Counted from the stretch's first letter, positions 9,033 through 18,392 are shown. The stretch: DNA of 64,000 bases from Acinetobacter sp. P8-3-8 (GCF_000214135.1 NZ_AFIE01000003.1:62001-126000); one strand, 5' to 3'. The notes: a model not told the origin generated them from the letters alone. Numbers and translations: made by a program.

Positions 9033-10745
9033 TTACATATTCGGATAGTTTGGTCCACCACCACCTTCAGGGGTTACCCAAATGATGTTTTGTGAAGGAT
9101 CTTTAATATCACAAGTCTTACAATGAACACAGTTCGCAGCATTGATTTGGAAACGCTTAGAACCATCATCATTTTCCATAACTTCATAAACACCAGCAGG
9201 GCAATAACGTTGAGCAGGCTCATCCCATTTTGGTAAATTCACTCGGATTGGAATCGTAGGATCAATCAACTTCAAATGCGCAGGCTGATTTTCTTCATGC
9301 ACTGTATTGGATACAAATACTGAAGACAAACGGTCAAAAGTTAATTTACCATCTGGTTTTGGATAATTTGGCTTGAATGTAGACACATCAACAGTTTTCA
9401 AGGCACTGAAATCAGGCACTAAATCATGCAAAGTGAATGGCACTCTAAAGATATTTTGATCTACAAAGTTAAATGCACCACCCATCCATAAACCAAACTT
9501 ATGCATTGCAGGGCCAAAGTTACGCGTACGATATAACTCTTCTTTTAACCAGCTATTCTCAAATTTGTCTGTATAAGCCGTAACTTCTTTAACAAATAAA
9601 TCTTCACCTTCAGTCACACGAGCAATGGCTAAATCACCACCTTTACCCACGCCAGATTGAATCGCTTCAAACACAGCTTCGCCACACAACATGCCTGACT
9701 TCATTGCGGTATGAGAGCCTTTGATTTTGGCAAAGTTTAAGAAGCCAGCATCATCACCAATCAAACAACCACCTGGGAAGGTCAATTTAGGTAAAGAATT
9801 TAAACCACCTTTCACCACAGCACGAGCGCCATAAGAAATACGCTTACCACCCTCAAGATACTGCTTGATTAAAGGATGCGTTTTCCAACGTTGCATTTCA
9901 GCAAATGGATACATATGTGGATTTTCATAAGATAAATCGACGATCATACCTAAAGTAACTTGATTGTTCTCAGCATGATATAACCACCAACCACCAGTAG
10001 AACCTGTTTCAGTTAAAGGCCAACCTGAACCATGCATGACTAAACCAGGTTTATGTTTTGCAGGGTCGATTTCCCAAAGCTCTTTAATCCCAATACCGTA
10101 ATGTTGAGGATCAGCTTTTTCGTCAAGATTATATTTAGCAATTAGGCGCTTACCTAAATGACCACGGCAACCTTCAGCAAAGATGGTGTATTTGGCATGC
10201 AGTTCATAACCTGGAGTAAAGTTATGCGTAGGCTCGCCATCTTTACCAATGCCCATATCACCTGTCTGAATCCCTTTAACCGTACCATCTTCATGATAAA
10301 GAATTTCAGCAGCAGCAAAGCCTGGGAAAATAGACACTTCTAATTCTTCAGCTTTAGTTCCCAACCAACGAACGACATTGCCCAAAGAAATGACATAGTT
10401 ACCGTCATTGTGCATGGTTTTAGGAACCATCCAATGCGGCGCTTCTTGCGACTTATCAGCAGACATTAAAAAATAAGTTTTGTCTTCAGTCACAGGCACA
10501 TTTAAAGGCGCGCCTTCTTCTTTCCAATTTGGAAAGAGTTCATTCATTGCACGAGGTTCAAGTACAGCACCAGAAAGGATATGCGCACCAACTTCAGAGC
10601 CTTTTTCAACCACACAAACAGAAAGGTCTGGCAGGTTGTTTTCAATCGCTAATTGACGAATTTTAATCGCAGCAGAAAGACCAGCAGGGCCTGCACCTAC
10701 GATGACTACGTCAAACTCCATCGATTCACGTTCGATGTGTTCCAT
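9033..10745 (-). CDS. Electron transfer flavoprotein-ubiquinone oxidoreductase
   Basis: About 570 residues. This membrane-associated FAD and 4Fe-4S enzyme passes electrons from ETF (reduced by acyl-CoA dehydrogenases) to ubiquinone. Visible: the FAD-binding VVIVGAGPAGLSAAIKIR near the start, GAVLEPRAMNELFP, GCLIGDDAGFLNF, and a C-terminal cluster motif with cysteines in RYCPAGVYEV and NCVHCKTCDIKDP. I start at the ATG at 10745 (MEHIERESMEFD): GAGGAG lies 8 nt before it, whereas the in-frame ATG at 10766 lacks a good ribosome site. Functionally connected to the acyl-CoA dehydrogenase at 27200-29023. Confidence 0.96.
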   Translation of the reverse strand: MEHIERESMEFDVVIVGAGPAGLSAAIKIRQLAIENNLPDLSVCVVEKGSEVGAHILSGAVLEPRAMNELFPNWKEEGAPLNVPVTEDKTYFLMSADKSQEAPHWMVPKTMHNDGNYVISLGNVVRWLGTKAEELEVSIFPGFAAAEILYHEDGTVKGIQTGDMGIGKDGEPTHNFTPGYELHAKYTIFAEGCRGHLGKRLIAKYNLDEKADPQHYGIGIKELWEIDPAKHKPGLVMHGSGWPLTETGSTGGWWLYHAENNQVTLGMIVDLSYENPHMYPFAEMQRWKTHPLIKQYLEGGKRISYGARAVVKGGLNSLPKLTFPGGCLIGDDAGFLNFAKIKGSHTAMKSGMLCGEAVFEAIQSGVGKGGDLAIARVTEGEDLFVKEVTAYTDKFENSWLKEELYRTRNFGPAMHKFGLWMGGAFNFVDQNIFRVPFTLHDLVPDFSALKTVDVSTFKPNYPKPDGKLTFDRLSSVFVSNTVHEENQPAHLKLIDPTIPIRVNLPKWDEPAQRYCPAGVYEVMENDDGSKRFQINAANCVHCKTCDIKDPSQNIIWVTPEGGGGPNYPNM

Positions 10746-10947
10746 GTAGGACTCCTCATATTTCAAAGGGTGGCAACCGTATACATTTATTGAAAATAAT
10801 AAAGCGGTGCTGCCGTGAGTGTTCTAAAAATTCCGTGATACGAATTAAGGCTCGTATCGATAATATATTTTGCGTTAGTATAGTTTCAAACCTTGATCTA
10901 GCCAATTGGCTGAGTCGTCTTATTTTTTAGTCAGCAGGGTATAAACC

Positions 10948-11559
10948 ATGGTAAATCAAAATAATTCAACATCAGGGATTCAAAATCAACCTAGTGCTGA
11001 TGATAAAAACTTAATGAGTATTGCACAATACTTAAAAGATGCACAGTCGAGTCACAAAAGGTCAATCCCACCTCTAGAGCAGTGGCATCCAAAGCATTGT
11101 GGCAAAATGGATTTGAAGGTAAAAGCCAATGGCGAATGGTGGCACGAAGGTCAATTGATTAAACGCCAAGCGCTTTTAGATCTGTTTAGTACAGTGTTGT
11201 GGAAGGAAGATGGGAAGTTTTATTTAAAAACTCCAGTTGAGCAGATAGAAATAGACGTTGAAGATGAACCTTTATTGGTGAATCAAGTTGATCAAATTGA
11301 AATTGATGGGCAACACTATTTGCAACTGACCACAACCAATCAAGATATCGTGATTGTTGATCAAGCACATCCGATTTTCATGCGTGAATTCGAAGGTGAT
11401 ATGCGTCCTTATGTACATGTTCGTTTTGGAATAAATGCACTGATTCAAAGACATGCTTTTTTTCATTTGATTGAATATGGTGAATTGCTTGAAAATGAAC
11501 AAGGCAACACCATTTTATCTTTACAAAGTGGCGATTTGCACTTGCAATTGGGCACTTGA
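10948..11559 (+). CDS. DUF1285-family protein
   Basis: 203 residues resembling the DUF1285 family: an N-terminal segment with IPPLEQWHPKHCGKMDLKVKANG in part, then GEWWHEGQLIKRQALLDLFSTVLWKEDGKFYLKTPVE, which is the family hallmark, and a second beta-rich domain (about 110-200). No membrane segments or catalytic motif are evident, and the biochemical role is unknown. It is followed closely by murI on the same strand and may be co-transcribed. Confidence 0.8.
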   Translation: MVNQNNSTSGIQNQPSADDKNLMSIAQYLKDAQSSHKRSIPPLEQWHPKHCGKMDLKVKANGEWWHEGQLIKRQALLDLFSTVLWKEDGKFYLKTPVEQIEIDVEDEPLLVNQVDQIEIDGQHYLQLTTTNQDIVIVDQAHPIFMREFEGDMRPYVHVRFGINALIQRHAFFHLIEYGELLENEQGNTILSLQSGDLHLQLGT

Positions 11560-11607
11560 AGTTTAAGCTAATTAATTATTTTTTGACTCATACAAATAGT
11601 GGATCAA

Positions 11608-12486
11608 ATGAGCGCCATTCTCCCTTTATATCCGTTAGAAAACCCAATGCCGAAAGCCACGGCAGATGCACCTATTGGTATTTTTGACTCTGGAATAGGT
11701 GGTTTGTCGATTGCTCAAGAAATTGCCAACTATTTACCGAATGAACATATTGTCTATTATGCCGATACCGCCCACGTACCCTATGGACCACGCTCGGATC
11801 AGAATATTCGTGAATTAACAGCAAATGCAATCGAATGGTTATATCGCCAAGGTTGTAAAATTGCCGTGGTAGCTTGTAATACGGCATCAGCATTTAGTTT
11901 GGACTATTTACGAGAACACTATGGGGAAAACTTTCCGATCATTGGTTTAGTCCCTGCGTTGAAGCCCGCTGTTTTGCAAAGTAAAAGCAAAGTGGTTGCT
12001 GTTTTAGCGACACCTGCAACATTTAGGGGGCAATTAATCAAGGATGTGATTCAGCGTTTTGCAGAGCCTTCAGCGGTTGAAGTTCTGAATGTAACGTGTT
12101 TAGACCTTGTGCCTTATGTCGAAGAAGGTTTGTACAATAGCCATGAATGTAAAGAAAGCTTAAGAAAAGTACTGGATCCGATTGTCGAAAAAAATGCAGA
12201 TCACTTGGTGTTAGGCTGTACGCATTACCCATTTTTAAAGTCAGCGATTCAATCTTTGTATGAAAATCAATTGACTTTGGTTGATTCAGGATCGGCAGTG
12301 GCACGACAAACGGCACGTATTTTACTTAAAAATGAGTTAATATTGAAAAATACCCCTGTTGATAAGACAAGATTACGTTGTTTTGTCAGTGGGCAAAATG
12401 CAAAAGAGTTAGAAATGGTTTTAAAACACCTAATTCAACCTGAAATAACATGGTCAATCGAAAATATTGTTGATAAACTGGGCTAA
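11608..12486 (+). CDS. murI: Glutamate racemase
   Basis: About 290 residues. MurI makes D-glutamate for peptidoglycan. The substrate-binding and catalytic motifs are all visible: FDSGIGGLSI near the start, YYADTAHVPYG, the first catalytic cysteine in VACNTASA, and the second in LGCTHYPFLK. The start is uncertain: a GTG at 11599, an ATG at 11608 and an ATG at 11647 are in frame, and none has a strong ribosome site. 11647 would place the conserved core closest to the N-terminus. I report 11608 as a compromise. Confidence 0.94.
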   Translation: MSAILPLYPLENPMPKATADAPIGIFDSGIGGLSIAQEIANYLPNEHIVYYADTAHVPYGPRSDQNIRELTANAIEWLYRQGCKIAVVACNTASAFSLDYLREHYGENFPIIGLVPALKPAVLQSKSKVVAVLATPATFRGQLIKDVIQRFAEPSAVEVLNVTCLDLVPYVEEGLYNSHECKESLRKVLDPIVEKNADHLVLGCTHYPFLKSAIQSLYENQLTLVDSGSAVARQTARILLKNELILKNTPVDKTRLRCFVSGQNAKELEMVLKHLIQPEITWSIENIVDKLG

Positions 12487-12596
12487 TTCTTTCAATATTG
12501 AATAGATTTTTAAATTTTTTAATAAGTGTAGGATGTTACTCCGATAATAATTCATGGAAGAATTAAACGAGTAATGTGACAAGAATGGGTTAACCT

Positions 12597-13613
12597 ATGC
12601 TCGATAAACGTTATCAAGTTTTTATTACAACATCTGGCAAAGATATGCAGCCAGAAAGAATGGTTGTGTCACAGACGCTCATTGGGATGGGGTTCTTTTC
12701 GTGGGGATTAGAACAACGTACGCCATTGAGTACAGCATTTGCACGTCGTCAAATTGATGATTGTGATTATGTGTTGTTACTTTTGGGCAGTCAGTATGGT
12801 GAGCAGTCTGTATCTGGTGTGGGCTATATGCACCTAGAATATATTTATGCTGTGACCAAACAAAAACCGATTATTGTCTTTATGCATGAAAATCCAGATG
12901 CGCGTGAAGCGCATTTGAAAGATGAAGCACCTATTTTAAAAGAAAAATTTAAAGATTTTAGGCATCAACTTCAAAAAGAAGTTGAGCAGGTTGTGACCTA
13001 TCGTACGTTACGAGATTTAGAGTTAGCCGTTCGTTCTTATATGCCGCAAATGCTAGAACGTTATCCTGTTGTGGGTTGGGTAAGACCGCAAAATATTCAA
13101 GTTCTACAAGATGAAATTGATCGCTTAAAAGCTAAATTGGCGCAAGTCACGGCTGAGCAAGGCAAAAATGAGTCTGATCCGTTTTTGACATTACCCAAAG
13201 TTTCTTTGCATGAAGCATTTAGTTTCGAGTATCGAATGCATGCTTATCAAGATGGTAATTTTAAAGAATTATCTCCTGTGCGTGAAATGACTTGGGCTGA
13301 ATTGTTAAAGATTTTATCGATTGAGTTTCGACGTCCGACACCCGAAGATTACTTTTCTAAAGTATTGAATGAATATTTGAATAATACAGGTTTAACCGAT
13401 GCTCAGGTGGTCATGCCTAGAGCGCATGCAGTGTCTAGAGCGCAAATTAATATCCGTTCATTGCATACGATTAAACAGCAAATGCGCCAAAATGATTGGA
13501 TTACACCAGTGGGGCGTGATGACCGTCAACGTATGTTGTGGCAGATGACTGAAAAATGCGTAAAGTTATTGGAAAGTTATCAACGAATTGGTCAACGCTC
13601 ATCCACCTTTTAA
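12597..13613 (+). CDS. DUF4062-domain protein with coiled coil
   Basis: 338 residues. The N-terminal 85 residues match the DUF4062 pattern: KRYQVFITTSGKDMQPER, an RRQIDDCDYVLLLLGSQYGE segment and the YMHLEYIYAV helix. This is a Rossmann/TIR-like fold usually found at the front of multi-domain signalling or NTPase proteins. Residues about 165-190 (LQDEIDRLKAKLAQV) are a likely short coiled coil. The C-terminal half is soluble and unrecognised. No NTPase or helicase motif follows, so this is a compact stand-alone version. It sits between murI and hemH on the same strand, with a 110-bp gap before it. Function unknown. Confidence 0.75.
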   Translation: MLDKRYQVFITTSGKDMQPERMVVSQTLIGMGFFSWGLEQRTPLSTAFARRQIDDCDYVLLLLGSQYGEQSVSGVGYMHLEYIYAVTKQKPIIVFMHENPDAREAHLKDEAPILKEKFKDFRHQLQKEVEQVVTYRTLRDLELAVRSYMPQMLERYPVVGWVRPQNIQVLQDEIDRLKAKLAQVTAEQGKNESDPFLTLPKVSLHEAFSFEYRMHAYQDGNFKELSPVREMTWAELLKILSIEFRRPTPEDYFSKVLNEYLNNTGLTDAQVVMPRAHAVSRAQINIRSLHTIKQQMRQNDWITPVGRDDRQRMLWQMTEKCVKLLESYQRIGQRSSTF

Positions 13614-13721
13614 TCAAACACATAAAGATATTTGTGCTTCAGGAAATATCTGTAATTTTGTTTGGTCTAAGACTCTGCTAAGCTAAGGTGTGGATTTCGA
13701 TCTTGTTCAAATTGAGTAAAA

Positions 13722-14732
13722 ATGTCTATATCTAAACCTAAAGTTTTGATTATTTTAGCAAATCTTGGAACGCCAGATGCGCCAACCGTACCCGCAGTAC
13801 GTGCTTTTTTAAAACAATTTTTATCTGATCAACGTGTGATTGAAATTCCCAAACTGCTTTGGGCATTGATACTTCATGCCTTCGTTTTGCCTTTTCGTCC
13901 GAAGCGTGTAGCGGAAGCTTATGCACAAGTCTGGTCAAATGATTCTCCAATGCGAGAAATTCTTTTTGAACAAGTTGCATTAGTGCAAAAACAATTGTTC
14001 GCAAACAATGCTGATTTAGACTTAGATATTGTTGCAGCCATGACCTATGGGCAACCGGGTATCGATACTGTGCTCAAAGATGCAGAACACAAACTTTATG
14101 ATCACATTATTCTTTTGCCTTTATTTCCGCAGTATTCTGCAACTTCAACCGCACCTTTATATGATGCGATTGCACAATGGTTATTGAAACAGCGAAATAT
14201 ACCCGGTTTAAGTTTTATCCGTGATTACTATCAGCATCCGCTATATATTCAAGCACTTGCCAATAGTGTACGAGACTATCAACAGCAACATGGACAGGCT
14301 TCAAAATTATTAATGTCCTTTCATGGTATTCCTCAACCGTATGCAGATAAGGGCGATCCTTATGCAGATCGTTGTCGAATTACGGCTTTTAAAGTTGCAC
14401 AAGCGCTAGGTTTGGCTGATGACCAATGGGCGATCAGCTTTCAATCTCGATTTGGTAAGCAAGAATGGGTAAAGCCTTATACTGATCAATTGTTGTTAGA
14501 ATGGGCAGCGTCAGGTGTGGATTCTGTACAGGTGCTCAGCCCTGCATTTTCAGCAGATTGCTTAGAAACATTAGAAGAACTCGCTATTCAAAATGCTGAA
14601 TTATTCTTGAGCAAAGGTGGTCAGTCTTATGCTTACATTCCTGCTTTAAATGCTCGTGCTGATCATATTCAGTTATTTGAAAGTCTGCTACAAACTCAGT
14701 TGGATGCTATTCGGTCTAATCTAGCGGTTTGA
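13722..14732 (+). CDS. hemH: Ferrochelatase
   Basis: 336 residues. HemH inserts Fe2+ into protoporphyrin IX, the last step of heme b synthesis. Family landmarks include [27 protein letters not shown] at the N-terminus (partly quoted), the [12 protein letters not shown] loop, the catalytic histidine in LLMSFHGIP, and the [15 protein letters not shown] metal-binding segment. It has the normal bacterial length and no C-terminal Fe-S cysteine cluster. Other heme genes in the window are hemW, hemF and hemN, all at separate sites. Confidence 0.96.
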   Translation: MSISKPKVLIILANLGTPDAPTVPAVRAFLKQFLSDQRVIEIPKLLWALILHAFVLPFRPKRVAEAYAQVWSNDSPMREILFEQVALVQKQLFANNADLDLDIVAAMTYGQPGIDTVLKDAEHKLYDHIILLPLFPQYSATSTAPLYDAIAQWLLKQRNIPGLSFIRDYYQHPLYIQALANSVRDYQQQHGQASKLLMSFHGIPQPYADKGDPYADRCRITAFKVAQALGLADDQWAISFQSRFGKQEWVKPYTDQLLLEWAASGVDSVQVLSPAFSADCLETLEELAIQNAELFLSKGGQSYAYIPALNARADHIQLFESLLQTQLDAIRSNLAV

Positions 14733-14762
14733 TATTTTCAGAACTATTTTGAGGAAATTATT

Positions 14763-15407
14763 ATGTTGCAAGTCAAAATTGTCCCAGTTACTGCATTTGC
14801 GCAAAATTGTTCGATCGTTTGGGATTCTGAAACTAAAGAAGCAGTTTTGATTGATGCAGGTGGCGAACCTGAAAAACTGAAACAAGAAGTTGAAGCATTA
14901 GGCTTGAAAGTTAAGGCATTGTGGTTGACACATGGTCATTTGGATCATGCAGGTGCGGTGGGTGCATTGGTGAATGAATGGCATGTTCCAGTGATTGGGC
15001 CACATAAAGAAGATCAGTTTTGGTTAGATATGATTCAAGACGTATCTGCACGTTACGGCTTTCCAGTTCCAGAACCTGTACAGGTCGATCAATGGCTTGA
15101 AGGTGGTGAAAAACTGAAGCTCGGTGAAGAAGAGTTTGAAGTACGTTTCGCACCAGGTCATACACCAGGTCATGTTATGTTTTATAACCCAAAATATGGC
15201 GTGCTGTGGACGGGGGATGTGTTGTTTAAAGGATCGATTGGACGTACAGATTTCCCAAAAGGCAATCATCAACAGCTTTTAGATTCAATTCAAAGAGAAT
15301 GTTTTAGTTTGCCAGATGAAACACAATTTATTTCGGGTCATGGTCCAATGAGTACCATTGGTTTTGAAAAGCAACATAATCCTTTTGTTGCGAGTAAAGC
15401 AGGTTAA
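14763..15407 (+). CDS. MBL-fold metallo-hydrolase, glyoxalase II-like (YcbL type)
   Basis: 214 residues with the metallo-beta-lactamase motif THGHLDHAG (about 57-65), the second metal site GHTPGHVMF (about 134), the bridging Asp in WTGDVLF and the final His in ISGHGP. The overall order and length match the short YcbL/GloB2-type hydrolases. The natural substrate cannot be read from sequence; S-lactoylglutathione-like thioesters are the family guess. Lies 30 bp after hemH on the same strand. Confidence 0.88.
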   Translation: MLQVKIVPVTAFAQNCSIVWDSETKEAVLIDAGGEPEKLKQEVEALGLKVKALWLTHGHLDHAGAVGALVNEWHVPVIGPHKEDQFWLDMIQDVSARYGFPVPEPVQVDQWLEGGEKLKLGEEEFEVRFAPGHTPGHVMFYNPKYGVLWTGDVLFKGSIGRTDFPKGNHQQLLDSIQRECFSLPDETQFISGHGPMSTIGFEKQHNPFVASKAG

Positions 15408-15440
15408 GTGTTCAACAGCCTTTAAGTTTGCTGTATCCAT

Positions 15441-15485
15441 AAAAAAGGATTCCTATGCCAATTAAGCACAAGAATCCTTTTTTAT
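15441..15485. terminator. Bidirectional intrinsic terminator
   Basis: Stem AAAAAAGGATTC / GAATCCTTTTTT with an 18-20-nt loop, between the MBL hydrolase and the converging small membrane protein. Confidence 0.75.
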
Positions 15486-15545
15486 TTTATGAATGTGGGG
15501 ATAAGGCTCTGAGTTAGGCATTGAGGCATTCGGAATATGCAAATT

Positions 15546-15728
15546 TTAGACAAAAGGATCGAATAAATGATCTTTCATTTCTAATCTGAGAATAAAACTT
15601 GCGATCGCAAATAAGCAAGCAATCGAAATCAAAGCACTGTCTAAATGATAAACACCAAGCGCTAAGAACACAGTCCCAATAACCACAAATACACTCATTA
15701 TTGTTTTAAAAGTTATGTATAGTTTCAC
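15546..15728 (-). CDS. Small two-helix membrane protein (paralogue A)
   Basis: About 60 residues with two hydrophobic segments. It aligns along its length with the neighbour at 15841-16023: shared pattern Y-I--K, then a G-Y-LD--LI motif, LFAI, an E-K pair and a final PF. I prefer the GTG start at 15728 because GAGAG lies 8 nt upstream and this start matches the paralogue; a longer in-frame ATG start at 15761 adds 11 residues. Unknown function. Confidence 0.6.
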   Translation of the reverse strand: MKLYITFKTIMSVFVVIGTVFLALGVYHLDSALISIACLFAIASFILRLEMKDHLFDPFV

Positions 15729-15840
15729 TTTTAATACTCTCTTTTGATAAATAATTAACATTTTTATCTTTAAGTGAGTGATTATACATAAGTTAAATTT
15801 TTAAAACAATTGTATTAAGTTGGATTAAATAGTTGGTGTT

Positions 15841-16023
15841 TTAATGTCCTCTAAAGGGATTTGTCACCTTATTTTTAGTTTCCAAAGTAATCAATACTAT
15901 AGAAATCGCAAATAAAATTCCTACAAAAATAAGCGATAAATCAAGTGCATAAATGCCAATGAAAGTGAAGAAGATGCACAATAAAGATAAGACAATACTA
16001 AATACTTTTAGACCTATATACAT
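15841..16023 (-). CDS. Small two-helix membrane protein (paralogue B)
   Basis: 60 residues, two predicted membrane helices (about 4-28 and 30-50) and a short polar tail. The ATG is preceded by TAGGAG with good spacing. It is the tandem paralogue of the previous gene (about 110 bp away), so a local duplication is the simplest explanation. I do not recognise a family. Confidence 0.65.
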   Translation of the reverse strand: MYIGLKVFSIVLSLLCIFFTFIGIYALDLSLIFVGILFAISIVLITLETKNKVTNPFRGH

Positions 16024-16238
16024 TTTATGACTCCTACGCCTGCGTATAATGGTGAAATTGCTATAATTAGCTTTATATTTGAAATGTGATAACAGGGTTG
16101 CATTGTCACATTTTTTTGATTTCTTTAAAGTAGCTATTTATTATGAATAGTATATGAATTATGTGTTTAATGAATACACAAAATGAACAAGGTTTAGCTT
16201 ATGTAACGATAAGCTTATCGATAAAAACGCTAAGAAAA

Positions 16239-16406
16239 TTATAAATCTTCTTCTTGCGGGGCATCCTCAGTGGGTAATTTATAATCTTCATTTGCCCATG
16301 CACCTAAATCTATGAGTTTGCAACGCTCTGAGCAAAAAGGTCGAAATTCATTATTTTCCCATGTGGTTGGTGTACCGCATCTTGGACATGGAAATGATTT
16401 AGTCAT
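16239..16406 (-). CDS. yacG: DNA gyrase inhibitor YacG (zinc-finger protein)
   Basis: A 55-residue protein, complete from an ATG at 16406 (GAGGA before it) to a TAA at 16239. It has the YacG zinc site: [10 protein letters not shown] (CxxC at residues 7-10) and [17 protein letters not shown] (CxxxC), followed by an acidic tail ending EEDL. In E. coli YacG binds GyrB and blocks DNA binding by gyrase. It lies divergently from the TrmB-like gene. Confidence 0.92.
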   Translation of the reverse strand: MTKSFPCPRCGTPTTWENNEFRPFCSERCKLIDLGAWANEDYKLPTEDAPQEEDL

Positions 16407-16484
16407 GTTGAAATCCTCATTTTAAAAGCAAAATTCGTGAAGAGTTGTTAAACTTGTACAGATTTTTCTTAGTTTGATCTGATT

Positions 16485-17141
16485 ATGCCGATTCGTCAAT
16501 TTCAAGCACAGCGTATGCATGCTCCTCGTGATTTTCAATCCATTGAAAATAGTCCAATTTGTGTCGAAATTGGTGCAGGTAAAGGTAAACATGCATTACT
16601 TTTTTCAGGACAGCATCCTGATTTGAAATTGATTGCAGTTGAAAGAACACGTGAAAAATTCATTGCTATGCAAAAGCAGCATCAACTTGAAGGGCAATTG
16701 AATTTAAAACCTTTACATGCGGATGCTATCCCTTGGGTGGTGCATGGATTGTATCCAAATCAAGTGCAGCAATTTTTCATTCTATATCCAAATCCTGAAC
16801 CGCATAATCCTGCACAACGTTGGCTGAATATGCCTTTCTTTGAGTTTTTAATATCAAGATTGCAGATCAATGGTACGGTGACATTGGCCAGTAATATTCC
16901 TGAATACATTGACGAAGCTGAACAGCAGTTGAAAGAGATTTGGAAATTACCTTATGAAAAACAGGTTATTGCTAAAGATTCAGCACGCACACATTTTGAA
17001 ATCAAATATTTAGAGCGTGGTGAATTATGTCAACAATTGATTATTCAAAAGCCTGAGCACTATTCAACACGGTTTGATGGGTTTCAACCATTACAAGGTA
17101 AAAATGTACAAGCTCCAATAGAGACAATAGATGCAGACTAA
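16485..17141 (+). CDS. TrmB-like class I SAM methyltransferase (divergent)
   Basis: 218 residues in the TrmB (tRNA m7G46 methyltransferase) superfamily. The SAM-binding motif EIGAGKGKH (about 29-36), the acidic end of strand 2 (AVERTREKF) and the HADAIPW segment are clear. The stretch that in TrmB reads FPDPWPKxRHxKRR is here YPNPEPHNPAQRW (about 101-113), so the basic tRNA-binding and catalytic part is rewritten. It overlaps the next gene by 11 bp, which suggests translational coupling. It may be a diverged TrmB or a methyltransferase with another substrate. Confidence 0.75.
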   Translation: MPIRQFQAQRMHAPRDFQSIENSPICVEIGAGKGKHALLFSGQHPDLKLIAVERTREKFIAMQKQHQLEGQLNLKPLHADAIPWVVHGLYPNQVQQFFILYPNPEPHNPAQRWLNMPFFEFLISRLQINGTVTLASNIPEYIDEAEQQLKEIWKLPYEKQVIAKDSARTHFEIKYLERGELCQQLIIQKPEHYSTRFDGFQPLQGKNVQAPIETIDAD

Positions 17142-18357
17142 GAAAATTGCGATTGTTGGTGCAGGTCCTGCGGGGTTAATGGCTGCGGAAGTATTGAGCC
17201 AATATTCAAATCAATTTCCAAATCAAAGCTATGAAATCCATGTTTTTGAGCAAAAACCTTCTGCGGCACGTAAATTCTTGATGGCAGGGAAAACGGGTTT
17301 AAATATTTCTCATGCTGAACCCATTGAACAATTTATTCAGCGTTATGATCACGTTGACTGGCTTAGACCATGGGTCGAGCAATGGGATGCGCAATGGATT
17401 CAAAACTGGATGCAAGGTTTAGGTATTGACTCCTACATTGGCAGTTCAGGACGGATTTTTCCTATTGAAATGAAAGCTGCACCACTATTAAGAGCATGGT
17501 TAAAGCGTCTAGCTGAACGAAATGTGGAATTTCACTATCGCCATCAGATTTTAGATCTAAAAAAGCAAAAATTAACAATCAAAAATTTAAAAGACCAAGC
17601 GGTTTTTGAGCAAGAATTTGATGCGATTATTCTCGCTTGTGGTGCTATTTCATGGGCACGCTTAGGCAGTGATGGTGAATGGCAAAAATGGCTTCCTCAG
17701 CAAGAACTTGAGCCCTTTCAGCCCAGTAATGCAGGTGTACTAAAAACATGGTCTAAATTTATGCAACCTGTATTTGGACAACCTTTAAAGCGTGTTGAGG
17801 CATGGGTTGAACATTTAGATTCAGCCAAAACCCAAGGCGACATTGTGATTAGTCATTATGGTTTAGAAAGTGGTCTGATTTATAAACAAGGTCGTGCATT
17901 ACGTGATCTGCAAAAAGAGTCTCAAAAGTTGCAAATCAATTTAGATTTATTGCCTGATCAAAGCTTAGAGCAATTGATTCAAAAATTACAGCCATCTAAA
18001 AAACAATCGACCAATAATATTTGGCGTAAAGCAGGATTGGATGCGGCAAAGTCCAACTTAATTCGAGAGTTAGTCGATAAATCACTATGGAACCATCCTG
18101 AAGAATTAGCTCGACAGATTAAACATTTAAAAGTAGAACTTGAAGGTTTTCGCCCAATTGATGAAGCGATTAGCTGTGCAGGTGGAGTCAAACAGCAGGG
18201 ATTAACAGAACATTTACAGCTTAAATCCAATCCATATGTATTTTGTTGTGGTGAAATGTTGGATTGGGATGCACCGACGGGCGGTTATTTACTCACAGCA
18301 TGTTTTGCAACAGGACGTGCGGCAGGTGAAGGTGTGCATCATTATCTTGAATCTTGA
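17131..18357 (+). CDS. TIGR03862-like flavoprotein (HI0933/YhiN superfamily)
   Basis: 408 residues. The N-terminal FAD-binding motif AIVGAGPAGLMAAE, the RKFLMAGKTGLNISH segment and the C-terminal VFCCGEMLDWDAPTGGYLLTACFATGRAAG segment (quoted here in part) are typical of the HI0933-type flavoproteins, and the variant details fit the TIGR03862 branch. The substrate is unknown. The first 11 bp lie inside the TrmB-like gene. The stop codon TGA falls inside a seven-copy 7-bp tandem repeat (see 18344-18392). Confidence 0.85.
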   Translation: MQTKKIAIVGAGPAGLMAAEVLSQYSNQFPNQSYEIHVFEQKPSAARKFLMAGKTGLNISHAEPIEQFIQRYDHVDWLRPWVEQWDAQWIQNWMQGLGIDSYIGSSGRIFPIEMKAAPLLRAWLKRLAERNVEFHYRHQILDLKKQKLTIKNLKDQAVFEQEFDAIILACGAISWARLGSDGEWQKWLPQQELEPFQPSNAGVLKTWSKFMQPVFGQPLKRVEAWVEHLDSAKTQGDIVISHYGLESGLIYKQGRALRDLQKESQKLQINLDLLPDQSLEQLIQKLQPSKKQSTNNIWRKAGLDAAKSNLIRELVDKSLWNHPEELARQIKHLKVELEGFRPIDEAISCAGGVKQQGLTEHLQLKSNPYVFCCGEMLDWDAPTGGYLLTACFATGRAAGEGVHHYLES

Positions 18358-18392
18358 ATCTTGAATCTTGAATCTTGAATCTTGAATCTTGA
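18344..18392. repeat. Seven tandem copies of the 7-mer ATCTTGA
   Basis: The unit ATCTTGA is repeated seven times without error across 49 bp. The first two copies encode the last residues (LES) and stop of the flavoprotein gene; the rest is untranslated. Because the stop is reached within the first two copies, changes in copy number above two would not change the protein. Confidence 0.95.
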
